This document shows, piece by piece, positions 1-11,463 of a stretch of 64,000 nt of DNA. The position numbers were made by a program, and so were the translations under genes. The notes beneath the pieces are model-generated. The model was given only the letters and a program-made list of their open reading frames with translations. It searched no databases and was not told where the DNA came from. The stretch's first letter is position 1, and each line of letters opens with the position of its first letter. Source of the stretch: Adineta steineri (lineage: Eukaryota > Rotifera > Eurotatoria > Adinetida > Adinetidae); NCBI GenBank assembly GCA_905250115.1, contig CAJNOI010000001.1:1007115-1071114 (forward strand). Direction: 5' to 3'.

Positions 1-705
1 TCGAATAAATTCACCAAAAAGACATAATAAAAGTATTACAATACCAGTTATTAGATTACTTCCTAATGCAATATACCAAGCAAGTTCTTGACATAAACGT
101 TTATTTGAAATATTATTATTTTCTCGTATACATTTATGATAAACAGGAAATATAATACCAAATACAAATGCAACTAATAAGATTCAATATATAGAAAATA
201 AAACAATTAAAGATCAATTACATGCTCCTGGAGTATTAATCCCATATGGCATTGCACATATATCATCTCGTTTCTCTTTATAAGCTAGTTTTCGAGCCAT
301 ATATACATAATAGAAATTTCCCCAGACCATAGATAACGCGACTCTAACGAAAAAAAATCATGAAATTATTTCTAATTTTATTTATTATTCTTACCCAGGT
401 GCAATTTTTCCATAAACAATATCTGTATCAAAAACAGATTGTAGACTAAGAAGAATTGTTAATAATGTCGCTAAATTATCAATAAATAAAGCGACTAGAC
501 CATCAATATCTCCTTTTCGAAATATCGGATATATGGAATTGGATCGAAAAGCATTTCGCCATTCATTTGGATGAAATGTACATAATTCACGTAGATAATT
601 TTTTAATCCTTGCCAATGTTGCTGAAAGAAATAATGAATTTTATTTTGTGTAGTTGTTACTGTAATATTATTTTCATGTATGGACATTTTATACTCCATT
701 GACAA
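1..705 (-). CDS. NCS2/AzgA-like membrane permease, C-terminus beyond the window
   Basis: Three exons are visible: 705-395, 343-222 and 173-1, joined by introns of 51 and 48 bp with GT/AG ends that keep the frame. Reading without splicing gives stop codons in the second intron; splicing restores the motif YGINTPGAFAFVFG. The protein starts with about 60 hydrophilic residues. It then has GDIDGLVALFIDNLATLL (first membrane helix region), a VWGNFYYVYMARKLA stretch, the YGINTPGA motif and further hydrophobic segments ending LLLCLFGEFIR at the window edge. The GDIDG.., GN.YY..MARKLA and YGINTPG motifs resemble the NCS2 (xanthine/uracil/adenine permease) superfamily, in particular AzgA-like proteins of protists and invertebrates. 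The expected role is a multi-pass plasma-membrane transporter of nucleobases or a related anion; the substrate cannot be told from sequence. The start is the first Met; MSIHEN (six residues in) is an alternative. Confidence 0.65.
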
Positions 706-3700
706 AGGTAACTGATATATGATAGTATGTGTATAGTATCTATGAACTGAAAAATGAAAAATATACGATAAAATATTTCTTTATATGCCTTTATAAAAGA
801 AAGTAAAAGTTATACTGATAATATTTAATTGTCTTTCAGATGATTCTATTCACAATTTGACATTATAAATCTAAAAAACAAACGTTTATAATATATTCTC
901 TAATGAAAAGAAAGTAAATACAAAGTGAAATTGACTTTTATAGTGCTTCACGAATTAATGGTATTTAGAAAGAAAATTCTGAATCTTACTAATATAATAT
1001 ACCTATTCTTTATCTTTACTTTTATATTCATTTGAATGTGATAAATATAAATTCTTATTGATAATATATATATATATAAAATCATGAGTGTATGTACTTA
1101 CTTTAGTAATCAAAAATGTCTAAGTAAAAATAGTTTTTATTGCAATTGTTTTATGACTTTCCATCATATATATAAAAACAATTAATCTATAAATCAGTAA
1201 TGTTTTTCGTCTTCTTCTATTTGCTTAATACAATAAAAAAAAAAGAGCACAAAGGTATTTATACTTAATGTAAAAGATAGATTCAAGAGATAACGTTATG
1301 ACCTACCTAAGTAACTATCATCTGATATGCATATTGTTATTTGAAAGGATTATCAAGACCTTTTTAACTGAAGGGATTTATTTATTAAGGATTTATTAAC
1401 TGCTTCAACATTTTAACGTATCAATATAAAATCATTGGATGAACCGTATGATTTCAATTTAGATATAAAAAGATATTCTATCTTAACATATAAAGTAAAA
1501 TATGAACAATAACTCTGAATGTTTTATTTATAAAGATGTAACTCGACTGAATTAGTTGTTCTTGTAAAACCTTCTTCTTGAAGAAAACAATTTTTGATCA
1601 ACATATTAATATACAAAAACATGACTCATCAATCGCAAAAGCGTCTTGCAAATAAAATTGCCTAGCATACGTGAAAGGAAAATAGAGATAATGAGTACAA
1701 CAAAAATCTTTTACTATAGACTATAAAGCAGCAATAGGAAGGAACATAGTTTTACTGTACGTTAGTTTTCTTTTCAATAGAAAAAGTCTAAGTATCGGTT
1801 GATTTCTTTGCTTATAGGAATGAGTGCAACAAGAATTTCTTTGGGATTAGGAATGAGAAATTTGAGACGAGAAAAGTTGTTTTTAGAAAACACTTCAGTG
1901 ATATCATATGAAATATATCTTAGCACTCTTTGCTACATTTCAAATAGTAATTTTCCTTCTAATTTCTATTTGTGATTGGTTTATATGCTTTGCTTACATC
2001 AAATTCCACTCAGAGAAATCGAATGTTTCTTATTATTTCTTACAAAACTTTATACAAATAATGAATAGAAATAATTCTATTTGCACAATTGAAAACTATT
2101 TGAATGAAGGAAGATTTATGATAGTATTCTTTAGATATCAATGAAACTATCCAATAGTTTTCAAGATGTTAAAGTAAAAAAAATAACGACGTAATGGTCG
2201 CACTCATAAGCATCGGTAATAGCAAACATTTACTATTACAAAAAATTTGTTTTTTTACTGTTTTAGAAGAATAAAAGACAGAATACTAAAAACAAACGGA
2301 TATATCTGCGTCATCCTTGGAGTACAACATTATAGCTATAATCTAAAAATAAAATAGAATAATAAAATATAGAAAGTTTATCACATGTAATAATACATTT
2401 TGTGTGTACTCTCGCGCCTGACTGGGTTATTACGTAGAAAATGTAAAAGAGAGAACATAAATACAAGATGAATGCGTTGAGTAACTGAGAAAGACGAAGA
2501 GAAAAGAAGGATGAATATAATGGTTAAAAGGCAACAATAGAAAGAAAGACATTTGGAGTGATTGTATACACTAATAGCACCTACTAGAATATATATCAAT
2601 TTATAGGGTGATCTTTTTTTAAAGAGAGAGCGACAACTATTTCTTATTATTTTATAAAGGAAACATAAAATTCTTGTAATACATCGTATAAATACGTTTT
2701 CATGTGCGCTGTTATACTATAGACTCTGACATACATTAGATGTATGATGCAATAACATACACAGCTGATACCATATGATTTTCTTGCATGAGAAGAATAC
2801 CAACAAAATATAAAATAACGAAGTTCAATTGAATAATATACTATTTAAATAAAATTTCTATACAAAATCTAGCAACATAAGTATATAGTTGGATTTTTTT
2901 CGGCTAGATTATGTCATGTATTAAAGTGTAGACAAATTAATGACATCAGCTTTCTTGTCATTGTCGAGACAAAATCATCCGATGTATTCTTTTCGTTTAA
3001 TCAAAATTAGTCTTAATATAACATGTTATACTTTTCACGACTATTGAAATCAGTAATTAATAGAAGAGTCAACAGGTGACGGCATTTTGTGAAACTCTTC
3101 AATGCATATATGAATAATGAAGCAAATATTTTATGCCGACACATATCAGAAGAAATTTTCTGATACGTAGATTGTTTATGCACACTATTTTTTGTTTTTT
3201 TTAAATCAAAACAGTGTCTGTTGTACTATGTAGTACCTTGACTATTATTATTTATAATATAAGCATAGCTATTTCAAAATAAAAAAATATATTATACATT
3301 GTTTATATTTTTGATATCCTATTTTAATAAAAATTAAACAATCATTATCATAAAGGCTGAAAACCGTTCATTCGTATTGCAAAATATTAATTAAACTGAT
3401 GAGTCAGTTTTCCACAAAAATGATTCAGAAGATGATGTTAAATAAATATATATTTTTTCTTTTAATATGAATGATATGTTTGATAAAACTAATTATTGTA
3501 GCGAAAGAAATATTTTGTGGTTATTTTAAATAGAAAAAAAACTGTTTTCTTTTTTTTTCTCAGACATACTATAAAAAATAAATACTCCTTGTGTCTTTAC
3601 CAAGCTCAGCATCACACATTATTCATAATGGAAATAATTTCTTTTTATGTATATAAAAATTAATTAACAATTGACTTAGATCGTTGAAATTTATTTATTT

Positions 3701-4232
3701 TTGTTCGACAGTGGAAAAAAATAAGATAAAAAAAAATGTTGTTCTAATCTCTTTTATTTTTTTTAACATCCTATAAATGTTATTTTCTTTATTATGATGT
3801 ATCTCTCTGAACGTGAACAACGAAGCGCATGTGTTAATAAAAATGTAAAGAAAGATATAAACGAGGACATAAGTAATAGTGAAGAAAGGTTAGAAAAACG
3901 AATGTTCCAAATAGCAGAGAAAAAGTAGCATGCAACAAATACAACATTCGTAAAATAAGCGAAAGAATTAATAAATGAAAAGAAGCGAAAAACACATCTT
4001 CTTGTTCAATTATAATAAGGAAAGAAGACAAATTAAGTCTTAATGAACACATACGCAAAACAGGGACATATTATTAAATTGTGTGAGGTAAAGCAAAAGA
4101 GAATGTTTAATTTTACTATAGAAACCTTGATTTCTTCTATTTGAGAGTCAAAAATACTATCAGAAAGACAAGGAAAATATCTAACGGATAAAAAGTTTGT
4201 TTTTAAAAATAGTCATTGTCAATTTCACTATT
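706..4232. other. AT-rich intergenic region, no gene seen
   Basis: About 3.5 kb of AT-rich sequence. Open frames of 70-80 codons here (for example 1908-2144 +, 2381-2599 -, 3834-4058 -) have low-complexity, membrane-like translations with no recognisable motif and are probably chance. A short perfect hairpin with arms TATCAGAA/TTCTGATA lies near 3144-3164. No transposon, tRNA or clear promoter could be identified. Confidence 0.6.
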
Positions 4233-5267
4233 TCAATTCAATTCTCTGTGAGTTGATGAAACAGGAAAATCAGGTTCGAAATTATCATCATCATTAACAT
4301 TCATTCCACCTGTAATATATTCTGTTGATGGATGATGAACTGGATATAACCATTTTCGAATATCAGCCATTGTTCGACAATATTGCATCATAAAATTCAC
4401 TCTTTTTTGTACATACTTGTAATGATATAAAGAATTGTTTTCAAGATCACAATGAATATCAAGACGACGAAATAATTGTGATAATGTGTCTTCTTCTAAT
4501 ATGGCTCCTTGAATAACAGAAGAAAGAACACGTGTTGCATTGATAAATGGAAGATAAATACCACCTGAAGTTTTTACAATATAAAATTATAAAATTACGA
4601 AATGTTTTTTTTTCTTTTTCTTACCTGTTTTATTTGCTAATGCACTATAAAAATCATCATAAATTATAATACTGGGTTCAATACCAATAACAACCAATAT
4701 AGTATTTTGTTTTTCAAATTTATCACATAATCGCCAAAGATCATTACTATTACAAGGACATGAACCATCAAGTAAACCACATGGAGCACCATCTGTAATC
4801 AAAACTACGAGTTTTTCATGATATCGATTGATATTATTCTTTATAAAAAGAAAAAGATATATATTTGATCAAAAATAAAGATAAATATGACTTACATTAG
4901 GACGCCAATCAAGTGTTAAAGTTGCGCCAAGTGCATCGACTAAATTAATGGAAAAAAAATATTATAAAAAAAATTATTTATTTTATTTTTTACCAATTGC
5001 TTTGTTTTCATTAAAATTTCCGTTTTCAATTTCGATAGCATCAATCCATTCGTGAAATTCATCACCCGATGAAGTAAATGGATGTATATTTGTTCGCCAA
5101 TGATGTGAATGTGATTGAAATTCAATTAATGCCATACGAATATCACTTTGATGACATGATAACGCTCTGTTTAAAATTGAACGAAGGCTTGAACGAATTT
5201 GATTAAAATAAAATGCAATTGATGATGAGCGATCAAGACAGACCGCAATATCTATACTAGTGGTCAT
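4233..5267 (-). CDS. von Willebrand factor A domain protein
   Basis: Four exons on the minus strand, starting MTTSIDIAVCLDRSSSI at 5267 and ending HRELN-stop at 4233-4235. The introns lie near 4952-4993, 4847-4896 and 4567-4624, all short with GT/AG ends. The first exon carries a complete MIDAS metal-binding signature, DRSSS (DxSxS), directly after a hydrophobic beta strand. The third exon has VVLITDGAPCG, the typical later MIDAS-side strand of a vWA fold. The C-terminal part (about 90 residues) is acidic, contains NVNDDDNFEPDFP and has no domain I recognise. There is no signal peptide or membrane helix, so an intracellular protein is likely, similar to the vWA proteins that are abundant in protists and rotifers (for example the vWA part of alpha-kinase VWKA). 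Binding partner unknown. Confidence 0.75.
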
Positions 5268-5482
5268 ATTTAATGATCACTAATTGCGATTCTCAAACTG
5301 TAAATAAAAAACATCATGATGGAGCGATTAAAATCAAAGGATATTATAAAAAAAAACACCTACGGTTTTGATGAATTATGCGTTTTCTCGTGACGGCCCT
5401 TCGCTAATATAAGTAATACTGGCTAGGCTGGGTGTCTATATATGTAACGGTAACAGAACAGAAGAAGAGGGAGAAAAAGACC

Positions 5483-5540
5483 CAGAGAGAGAGAGAAAGG
5501 CGCGCACACACACCACACACACATACACATACACAGAGAG
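5483..5540. repeat. (GA)n / (CA)n microsatellite
   Basis: Runs of GAGAGA followed by CACACA with short interruptions, upstream of the vWA gene start. It produces spurious open frames on both strands. Confidence 0.8.
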
Positions 5541-6062
5541 TGAGGGAACAACAAGACAAAGAAGAAAAAAAAAGTATTCACAAACGATTGAATATTGTCC
5601 GAATCGTTTCTGATTATAGAATGCGTAACTTCTATTTTCACTTTCTTAGATTCGTTCTTTATTCTTTTATTATTGTAAAAGAAAAATTAGATTGGATTAC
5701 ATTCGAAGAAGATAAAATTATCATTGAAAAACTTTTCGTAACCATATATTAACATTAATTTTTGTGCTACATATTCGATTGTTGATAATGTCTAGATTGT
5801 GTTGATGATCTATGAAAGAAAAAGAAAAAGAAAAAAAGTTTATTTTCTTGACTTGACTGTGTCACATACCACCACTTACAATGACGCAATTTCATGTCAA
5901 TATACAACCATAATCAATACAAAAAAAAATTTTTTTTTTTGTTATTAATAACCGATAGAAAAAGTTTGTTGTATACACATTTGATTTTAAAATTTTATTT
6001 ATTATTTTATTTTTATATAAAAAGGACCCCGACGGATAAGACCGCGAATCTGCCACCCCCCC

Positions 6063-6162
6063 NNNNNNNNNNNNNNNNNNNNNNNNNNNNNNNNNNNNNN
6101 NNNNNNNNNNNNNNNNNNNNNNNNNNNNNNNNNNNNNNNNNNNNNNNNNNNNNNNNNNNNNN
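6063..6162. other. Assembly gap (100 N)
   Basis: Exactly 100 N bases, the conventional length for a gap of unknown size. It is preceded by a C homopolymer and a short GC-rich segment unlike its surroundings. Confidence 0.99.
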
Positions 6163-6187
6163 TAACATATATCAATCAATGTCAAGT

Positions 6188-6508
6188 CTATTCATTTTGA
6201 ACTATTTTTTGATGTCGTTGTTGAGGACGTTTTTGTTCTTTGGGCTTGACGAAATTTGTTTGATCACCATTTCCAAGTATTAAATTTCGATAGATATATG
6301 CAACAATATCTTTATTTGATACCATTGCATATCGAGGATCTTCACGAATTATTTTATAAAATTCATAAAGTTGTTGATTGCTTATTGGTGATTTATGTTC
6401 ATTAACATCATTCGATGTTTCAGGTACTGGTGTAGCTTGAATAATAGCGACGAAAATTAGTAAAAGACCAACAAGGGTAATATTAAACAGTGAAACCATG
6501 TTGTACAA
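6188..6508 (-). CDS. Small secreted protein, possible peptide precursor
   Basis: A single-exon frame of 106 residues. The N-terminus, MVSLFNITLVGLLLIFVAI (second Met, residue 4, is the more likely start), is a typical signal peptide with a probable cleavage near IIQA-TPVPE. The mature part is about 80 residues, has no cysteines, and contains LYEFYKIIREDPRYAMVSN, followed by a basic, glutamine-rich tail (KPKEQKRPQQRHQK). The size, signal peptide and basic sites recall neuropeptide or prohormone precursors, but there is no clear amidation-site repeat and I do not recognise the family. The frame stops before the N gap at 6063-6162, so a further exon is not excluded. The function is not assigned. 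Confidence 0.55.
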   Translation of the reverse strand: MYNMVSLFNITLVGLLLIFVAIIQATPVPETSNDVNEHKSPISNQQLYEFYKIIREDPRYAMVSNKDIVAYIYRNLILGNGDQTNFVKPKEQKRPQQRHQKIVQNE

Positions 6509-7879
6509 GATTTAATTAATCGAGTTGAATGTCTATCAATAGAACAATACAGATACTAAAATATAAAGATATTCATACAATAAATCTATTCTATTCTATA
6601 TTTTCTTTTGTAAATAATTAAATGATATTTTGTATTTAAATTGAAAGAAATCTATTAGTTCTTGCCGGAAAAATATCCAGTCAATAATGATTTAATTTAC
6701 TCGAAATAATAACTAGTTTAATATACAAAACAATATTTCTATAGGATAAAATCTGTCTAAACACTTGAATTTCCTTAGATATGTCACGAAGAACAAGAAA
6801 TCTGTAGATATAGTGACATAATATGAAGAGTTTGTCTTAATATATTATCTACTTAATAGTCTTAGAATAAATTTGTAACAAAAACTATGTTTACTTGTGA
6901 TAAGAAAAAAAAATCTTCTTCTTCTTCTTATTATTATTCTATAGTTCTCATTGGAAAAATAAATATGAAATATTTCAAATCTATATACTATCTATGATAA
7001 ACTCAATAAGAAGAAACATGCGTGCATGTCAACATCCGTCTTTATATTTCCTTGGATGATTCTTTCTCTGATCTTTTTATCTATTGGGGTATGTGAGGAA
7101 AATATTTAAATTATAGATGAAAACACAAAAATTCTAGCGCTGATAGATTTGCTCTTGACATCAACGCTGTTATTGTAATCAGATTCATTACATACTAATA
7201 TAGTTATAAAAAAAAGATATTAGAAAATAACATGAACAAACAACTAGAAAGTAATGAAAATAGAAATATGCATTCTTATTCTATTATCAAATATATTCGA
7301 CGAATTTTTTTGACAGAATCATGGCAATCAATGACATAAAAATATAAAATATGCCTCGTTGACGTCTTCCGCTTTTATTCTCATTGTTCGTCACTATCAT
7401 TAGTCAATAGATGAGTTTGTTTTTTAGTACCCTAATGAATACTCACATACATAAACAAAACAAAAAATATACAATATTTAATTCAAACAACATTCAATTC
7501 ATAATTATATAACTATTTCTAATAAGAGTAACAAGTGTTGTAAGAAACAGAGCATTGTTAATTATTACTTACAGGTTAATATTACGATGTTCTATGTAAG
7601 GAACTGAAAGAAATAATATGTAAGAGAACTATCATATATATAGAGAGAGAGCGATAGACGATAATCTGAGAGAATAGTATATGTAAATAATCAAAGACTA
7701 CCGAATAAATAAGTTAGCTAATATTGACAGACATTCACCAGACCACTATCAAATCTCGAGATTATTCTTTCATAATTGAAAAATAGATTTTGATTGTTAA
7801 CAAAATATTTGCTGAACTATAATTATAACACAAAATCGTTCTATAGACAATTAATAACTAAGATGAGGAGTTTAGGAGG

Positions 7880-8120
7880 TGACAATTTATTTTAACCTTA
7901 CCAAGAAAAGTAAAAATACTTCAACTTTACTTTACCGAATAAAGTATTTTTCACTTTATTAGAAAAACTAAAGTGGAGAAACTTTGAATTTTTTTATCTA
8001 TCTATGAAAAATATTGTTTCTAGTTTTACTCTGCCGAATAAAGTTCAATTACTTTACTTTAACCGGTAAATTAAAGTTCAGTATTTTACTTTGCTCTTTC
8101 AAAGCAAAAGAAAAATTGAA
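7880..8120. repeat. Repeat-rich patch with CCGAATAAAGT direct repeats
   Basis: The phrase CCGAATAAAGT occurs twice, about 97 bp apart (near 7935 and 8032), with several TTTACTTT/AAAGTAAAG words in both orientations. The outer ends AGGAGGTGACA (near 7873) and, inverted, AGGAGTAACAC (near 8125-8135) are weakly similar, so this may be a decayed MITE. No target-site duplication could be recognised. Confidence 0.35.
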
Positions 8121-8809
8121 GTGTTACTCCTTGATGAGTTACTCGTAGAAGGAAAAATGTCAAAATGTGAACTGCCTAGATCTCCGAGATCAAAAAAATG
8201 CATCGTCATAAAAATCATGTTTTTGGTTTCTTCGGAAAGATAACTGTAATTCACTCGGGATATACAAGTTAATAAAATTTGTAAAAGAAAAAATATCTAA
8301 TATTATATTTCTGATAACATAAAAATAAAAATATGAAAACATAGATTAAATATTTTTGTGACTTCATGTCTACAAGATGATCTGTTATTATGAACAGATT
8401 ATTTATTTATCGAATTCACGTCAGTCATCGGTTATTTTTATAAGAAAGGCACTTTCTTTTATTAAAAAAATTATTTCTTAATAAAATAAAATAATCGTTT
8501 GTTTACCTTCAAGGAAAATTCATTTATTCTATTTTTATTATACTAACGGCTGTATTATAGTTATATGAAAGCAATATATTAAAAAAGAATGTCCTTTGAA
8601 AATTCTATAACACAAATTACAAAAAAAAAGTTGTAGAAAGTAAATATTTAATTACAATTGAATGCACATATAATTTCATTATATTTGAAAATAATTTAAA
8701 AGAGTATTAGTTCAATATTTATGTATGAATATTTACTTACTCCAAACGAGTAAAACTTATCATATAATTATGTACATATTTTGATATAAACAATATCAAC
8801 ATATATATA

Positions 8810-9128
8810 TGTCGGAGTACAGAATGAAATTCAGATCAGTTTAAAATTTTCGGTCAAATTATTCGTAGTTGACTGGTTGATGATACATGTTAGAGTGTGT
8901 GGCAAATGATGATACATGAATATGAAACTATTACCCGTATTCTCGCGCTCGCCCTCACGGACTATCCATCGAAATGTTTCTATTTCAATCCGAACTGGGA
9001 CATATTAATATATATGAATCTGACCTAGTTCAGATCAAGATATGTCAGTCTGTCCTAGTTCAATTTAAAATTTTAATGTCAACTAGGACAATTTTAAACT
9101 GAACTGAATTTCATTCTGTACTCCGACA
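8810..9128. mobile_element. 319-bp MITE with about 43-bp terminal inverted repeats
   Basis: The left end TGTCGGAGTACAGAATGAAA and the reverse complement of the right end are identical for 20 bases. They continue matching, with only a couple of differences, to about 43 bp. The element is bordered by TA on both sides (8808-8809 and 9129-9130), the target-site duplication expected of Tc1/mariner-type transposition. Inside there is no open frame for a transposase, but sub-terminal copies of TCCTAGTTCA/CTAGGACA are present. This makes it a non-autonomous miniature inverted-repeat element mobilised in trans. Superfamily placement rests only on the TA duplication. Confidence 0.85.
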
Positions 9129-11463
9129 TAGACATAGATTATTCAAAATTTTGTCATAGTTTGTTGTATAGATAATTAACAGAGATTCCGTACTACTATG
9201 TTCACATAATAAAATGAGAGATCATTATCATTCTGAAAAGAATTAATAAATAAAGCTTTTTATTCAATACATTATTCAAAATAGATGCAATTATCAAATC
9301 AATCCTATAATAAAATTAGTCGATAATCGATTGACCTTACTCGCTATTCATTTGATGTTTATGTTCAACTAAATTATTCATGGATTTTTAATTGCTATCT
9401 ACATTACCATACACGACTAAATATATTTGTATTGATTCAAAAATAAATAACAAATACTTATCATAATTCATACCAGAATATTCTTCAAGGTTGAATTTTG
9501 ATTATGTAATTATAAAATTTAAAAGCATTTCTCTCTTCACCAATGTATGCAAATTCAATATTGATAATTAAATTTCAAAGCATGTCTACCCAAATGATTC
9601 ACAATGTCCTTTTTACAATTATTCAATTAAAATATTTGTCATACAATCAATACGAGCATATTAATATTAAGATTCACTTTTTTTCTTCTCTTCTTTTCTG
9701 ATGAAAGATATCACAAGGGAAAGCATATAGAAAAAAATATTTTATCCTTGAATATATACACATATTTTTCATAATTAAATTGATGAATATTTCATACCAA
9801 CAATCATATTCCTAGTCGACGTGTAAATATGTTATGATATTTATTTATCGAGCAAAAGAAAAATATTCTTGATGTATATCACTTGTCAAGTATAAATTCA
9901 ACCCATTACATGCTTTTACAAGACAACAATACTTTGAAATAAAAATATATATTAATCTACATATGTATTTCATAATAATGTAAATTACGTAAACGATAAT
10001 AGAATATAATGAAAAAAGTAACTATTGATCGATTTAAATATTCATTAATCATTTTATTTGATTAAGATAAATCTTTTTTTATTAAGAAACAAACATCAAA
10101 TCGAAATAGGTTTTCTTTTAATAAGATTACGACTAGATAATCATATTAAATAAGAGAAGTTTATCGATTTTTGAATCAAGTACAAGTATATACTTAGAAG
10201 TTCATTGAAGTCCTTAATGAAGCGAAAATAACAAGAGTTTTTTTCTATTGATAAGAATGTTACTTCTTTTCTATTGACTACATTGATCGATTTGCTTTTT
10301 AGTCTATACACATTCATTTATTTCGAAGAAGAAAAAAAAATGTTGCATAAATTAACTACGTAACATAGGTATTTCAAGTGGATTATTCTGATGAGAAGTT
10401 AACCGATAGCAGATAAAATGAGAAACTTTTATTTATATTACAATATGTAACTTTTTTCTTTTTTTGTAATAATAATTAATAAAAACATATATCCAATCAA
10501 AAAAGGAAATTATTTCTATTTATAAATAGCTGTAGGAAACTTTGTTGAAGAACATCATTGAACATGATTTTATATTCATCATGATTTGTGTCAATATTAA
10601 CTATTCACTAAGGCTTCATATGAACACATAATATATTGATTTATTCTTTTTAAATATAGATCAAGTTGATCAAGTAAAGCAAAGAATTTCTCATCAGTCA
10701 TATGATTAGGTTTTATATTTTGTGTACATTGAACAACAAACAGAATTCTCATCAATAGATTTCTTCGTATGAGAAAAAAAAAAGATGTATTTATTTGTCA
10801 TTTGATTTAAGTATATATTTGTGTACTCTCTTCATCTTTAGCATTGGTCGCATCAAGTGCTATCACACAATCTTGAAATATATGCTATGAAAATCTATTG
10901 TTCATCAGTAATAGTAACAGCCAATGTTAATTTATACTTCTTCTTCTTCTTCTTTTTCACCCTCTCTCTCTTTTTTTTATATCATTCTTTCTTCTTTCTT
11001 TTTGTTGCTCTTGCGGTTTTCTTTTTTTTCCTTTCCTATGTCTCGTTCTTTTTCTATTGACGATGCTCTTCAAATTACTTTTCACTCTTTCTCTTCATGT
11101 TCTCGTTCGAAAACATTCACTCACTCAATTACTAACCACACATACATACACTGTTCTATAACATTGTCTGTCGCGTACTAGAACTTATACTCGTTTAACC
11201 ACGCGAATAAACAAACGAACTATACATCGGAAAATTAATCTGTATTTATAATACGGTTTGTTCCTTTTTCTCGTTCTTTTATCCAGTTGGTCGGACATGT
11301 GGCATTAGATAAAACGATTCTATTGATACTATTTCTTTTTCTATCAACAACATTATTGTGTCATACACAAGAGACACTCGTCATTACTATTAATAATAAA
11401 ATATATAGATCATAAACGAATGACCATAATAAGAATGTAATTATACTCAAATTTATATTCATT

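Larger units (their letters stand above)
5268..6187. other. Intergenic with microsatellite and assembly gap
   Basis: Holds a GA/CA-rich microsatellite near 5483-5540, a 100-base N gap at 6063-6162 and a GC-rich C-run immediately left of the gap (about 6023-6062). The open frames across the gap are artefacts of N translation. Confidence 0.7.
6509..11463. other. Gene-poor AT-rich stretch of about 5 kb
   Basis: No convincing coding exon on either strand. It contains an inverted-repeat element at 8810-9128, an AAAGTAAA/TTTACTTT-rich patch at about 7880-8120 and pyrimidine-rich simple sequence near 10940-11040. The last part (about 11200-11463) probably holds the promoter and 5' UTR of the tetraspanin gene. 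Frames at 10857-11181 are poly-Phe/Ser translations of the pyrimidine tract. Confidence 0.6.

Noticed and set aside
181..230. In-frame TGA codons in the permease gene, suggesting a pseudogene or recoding
   Set aside because: They fall in a 48-bp GT-AG intron; splicing restores the conserved YGINTPGAFAFVFG motif.
1908..2144. 78-codon open frame with a hydrophobic start
   Set aside because: It has a signal-like N-terminus but no conserved motif or neighbouring exon signals, and AT-rich intergenic sequence often gives such frames.
5892..6283. Open frames crossing the gap at 6063-6162
   Set aside because: They exist only because N codons are read as X.
10857..11181. Overlapping frames rich in Phe and Ser
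   Set aside because: They are translations of a pyrimidine-rich tract.
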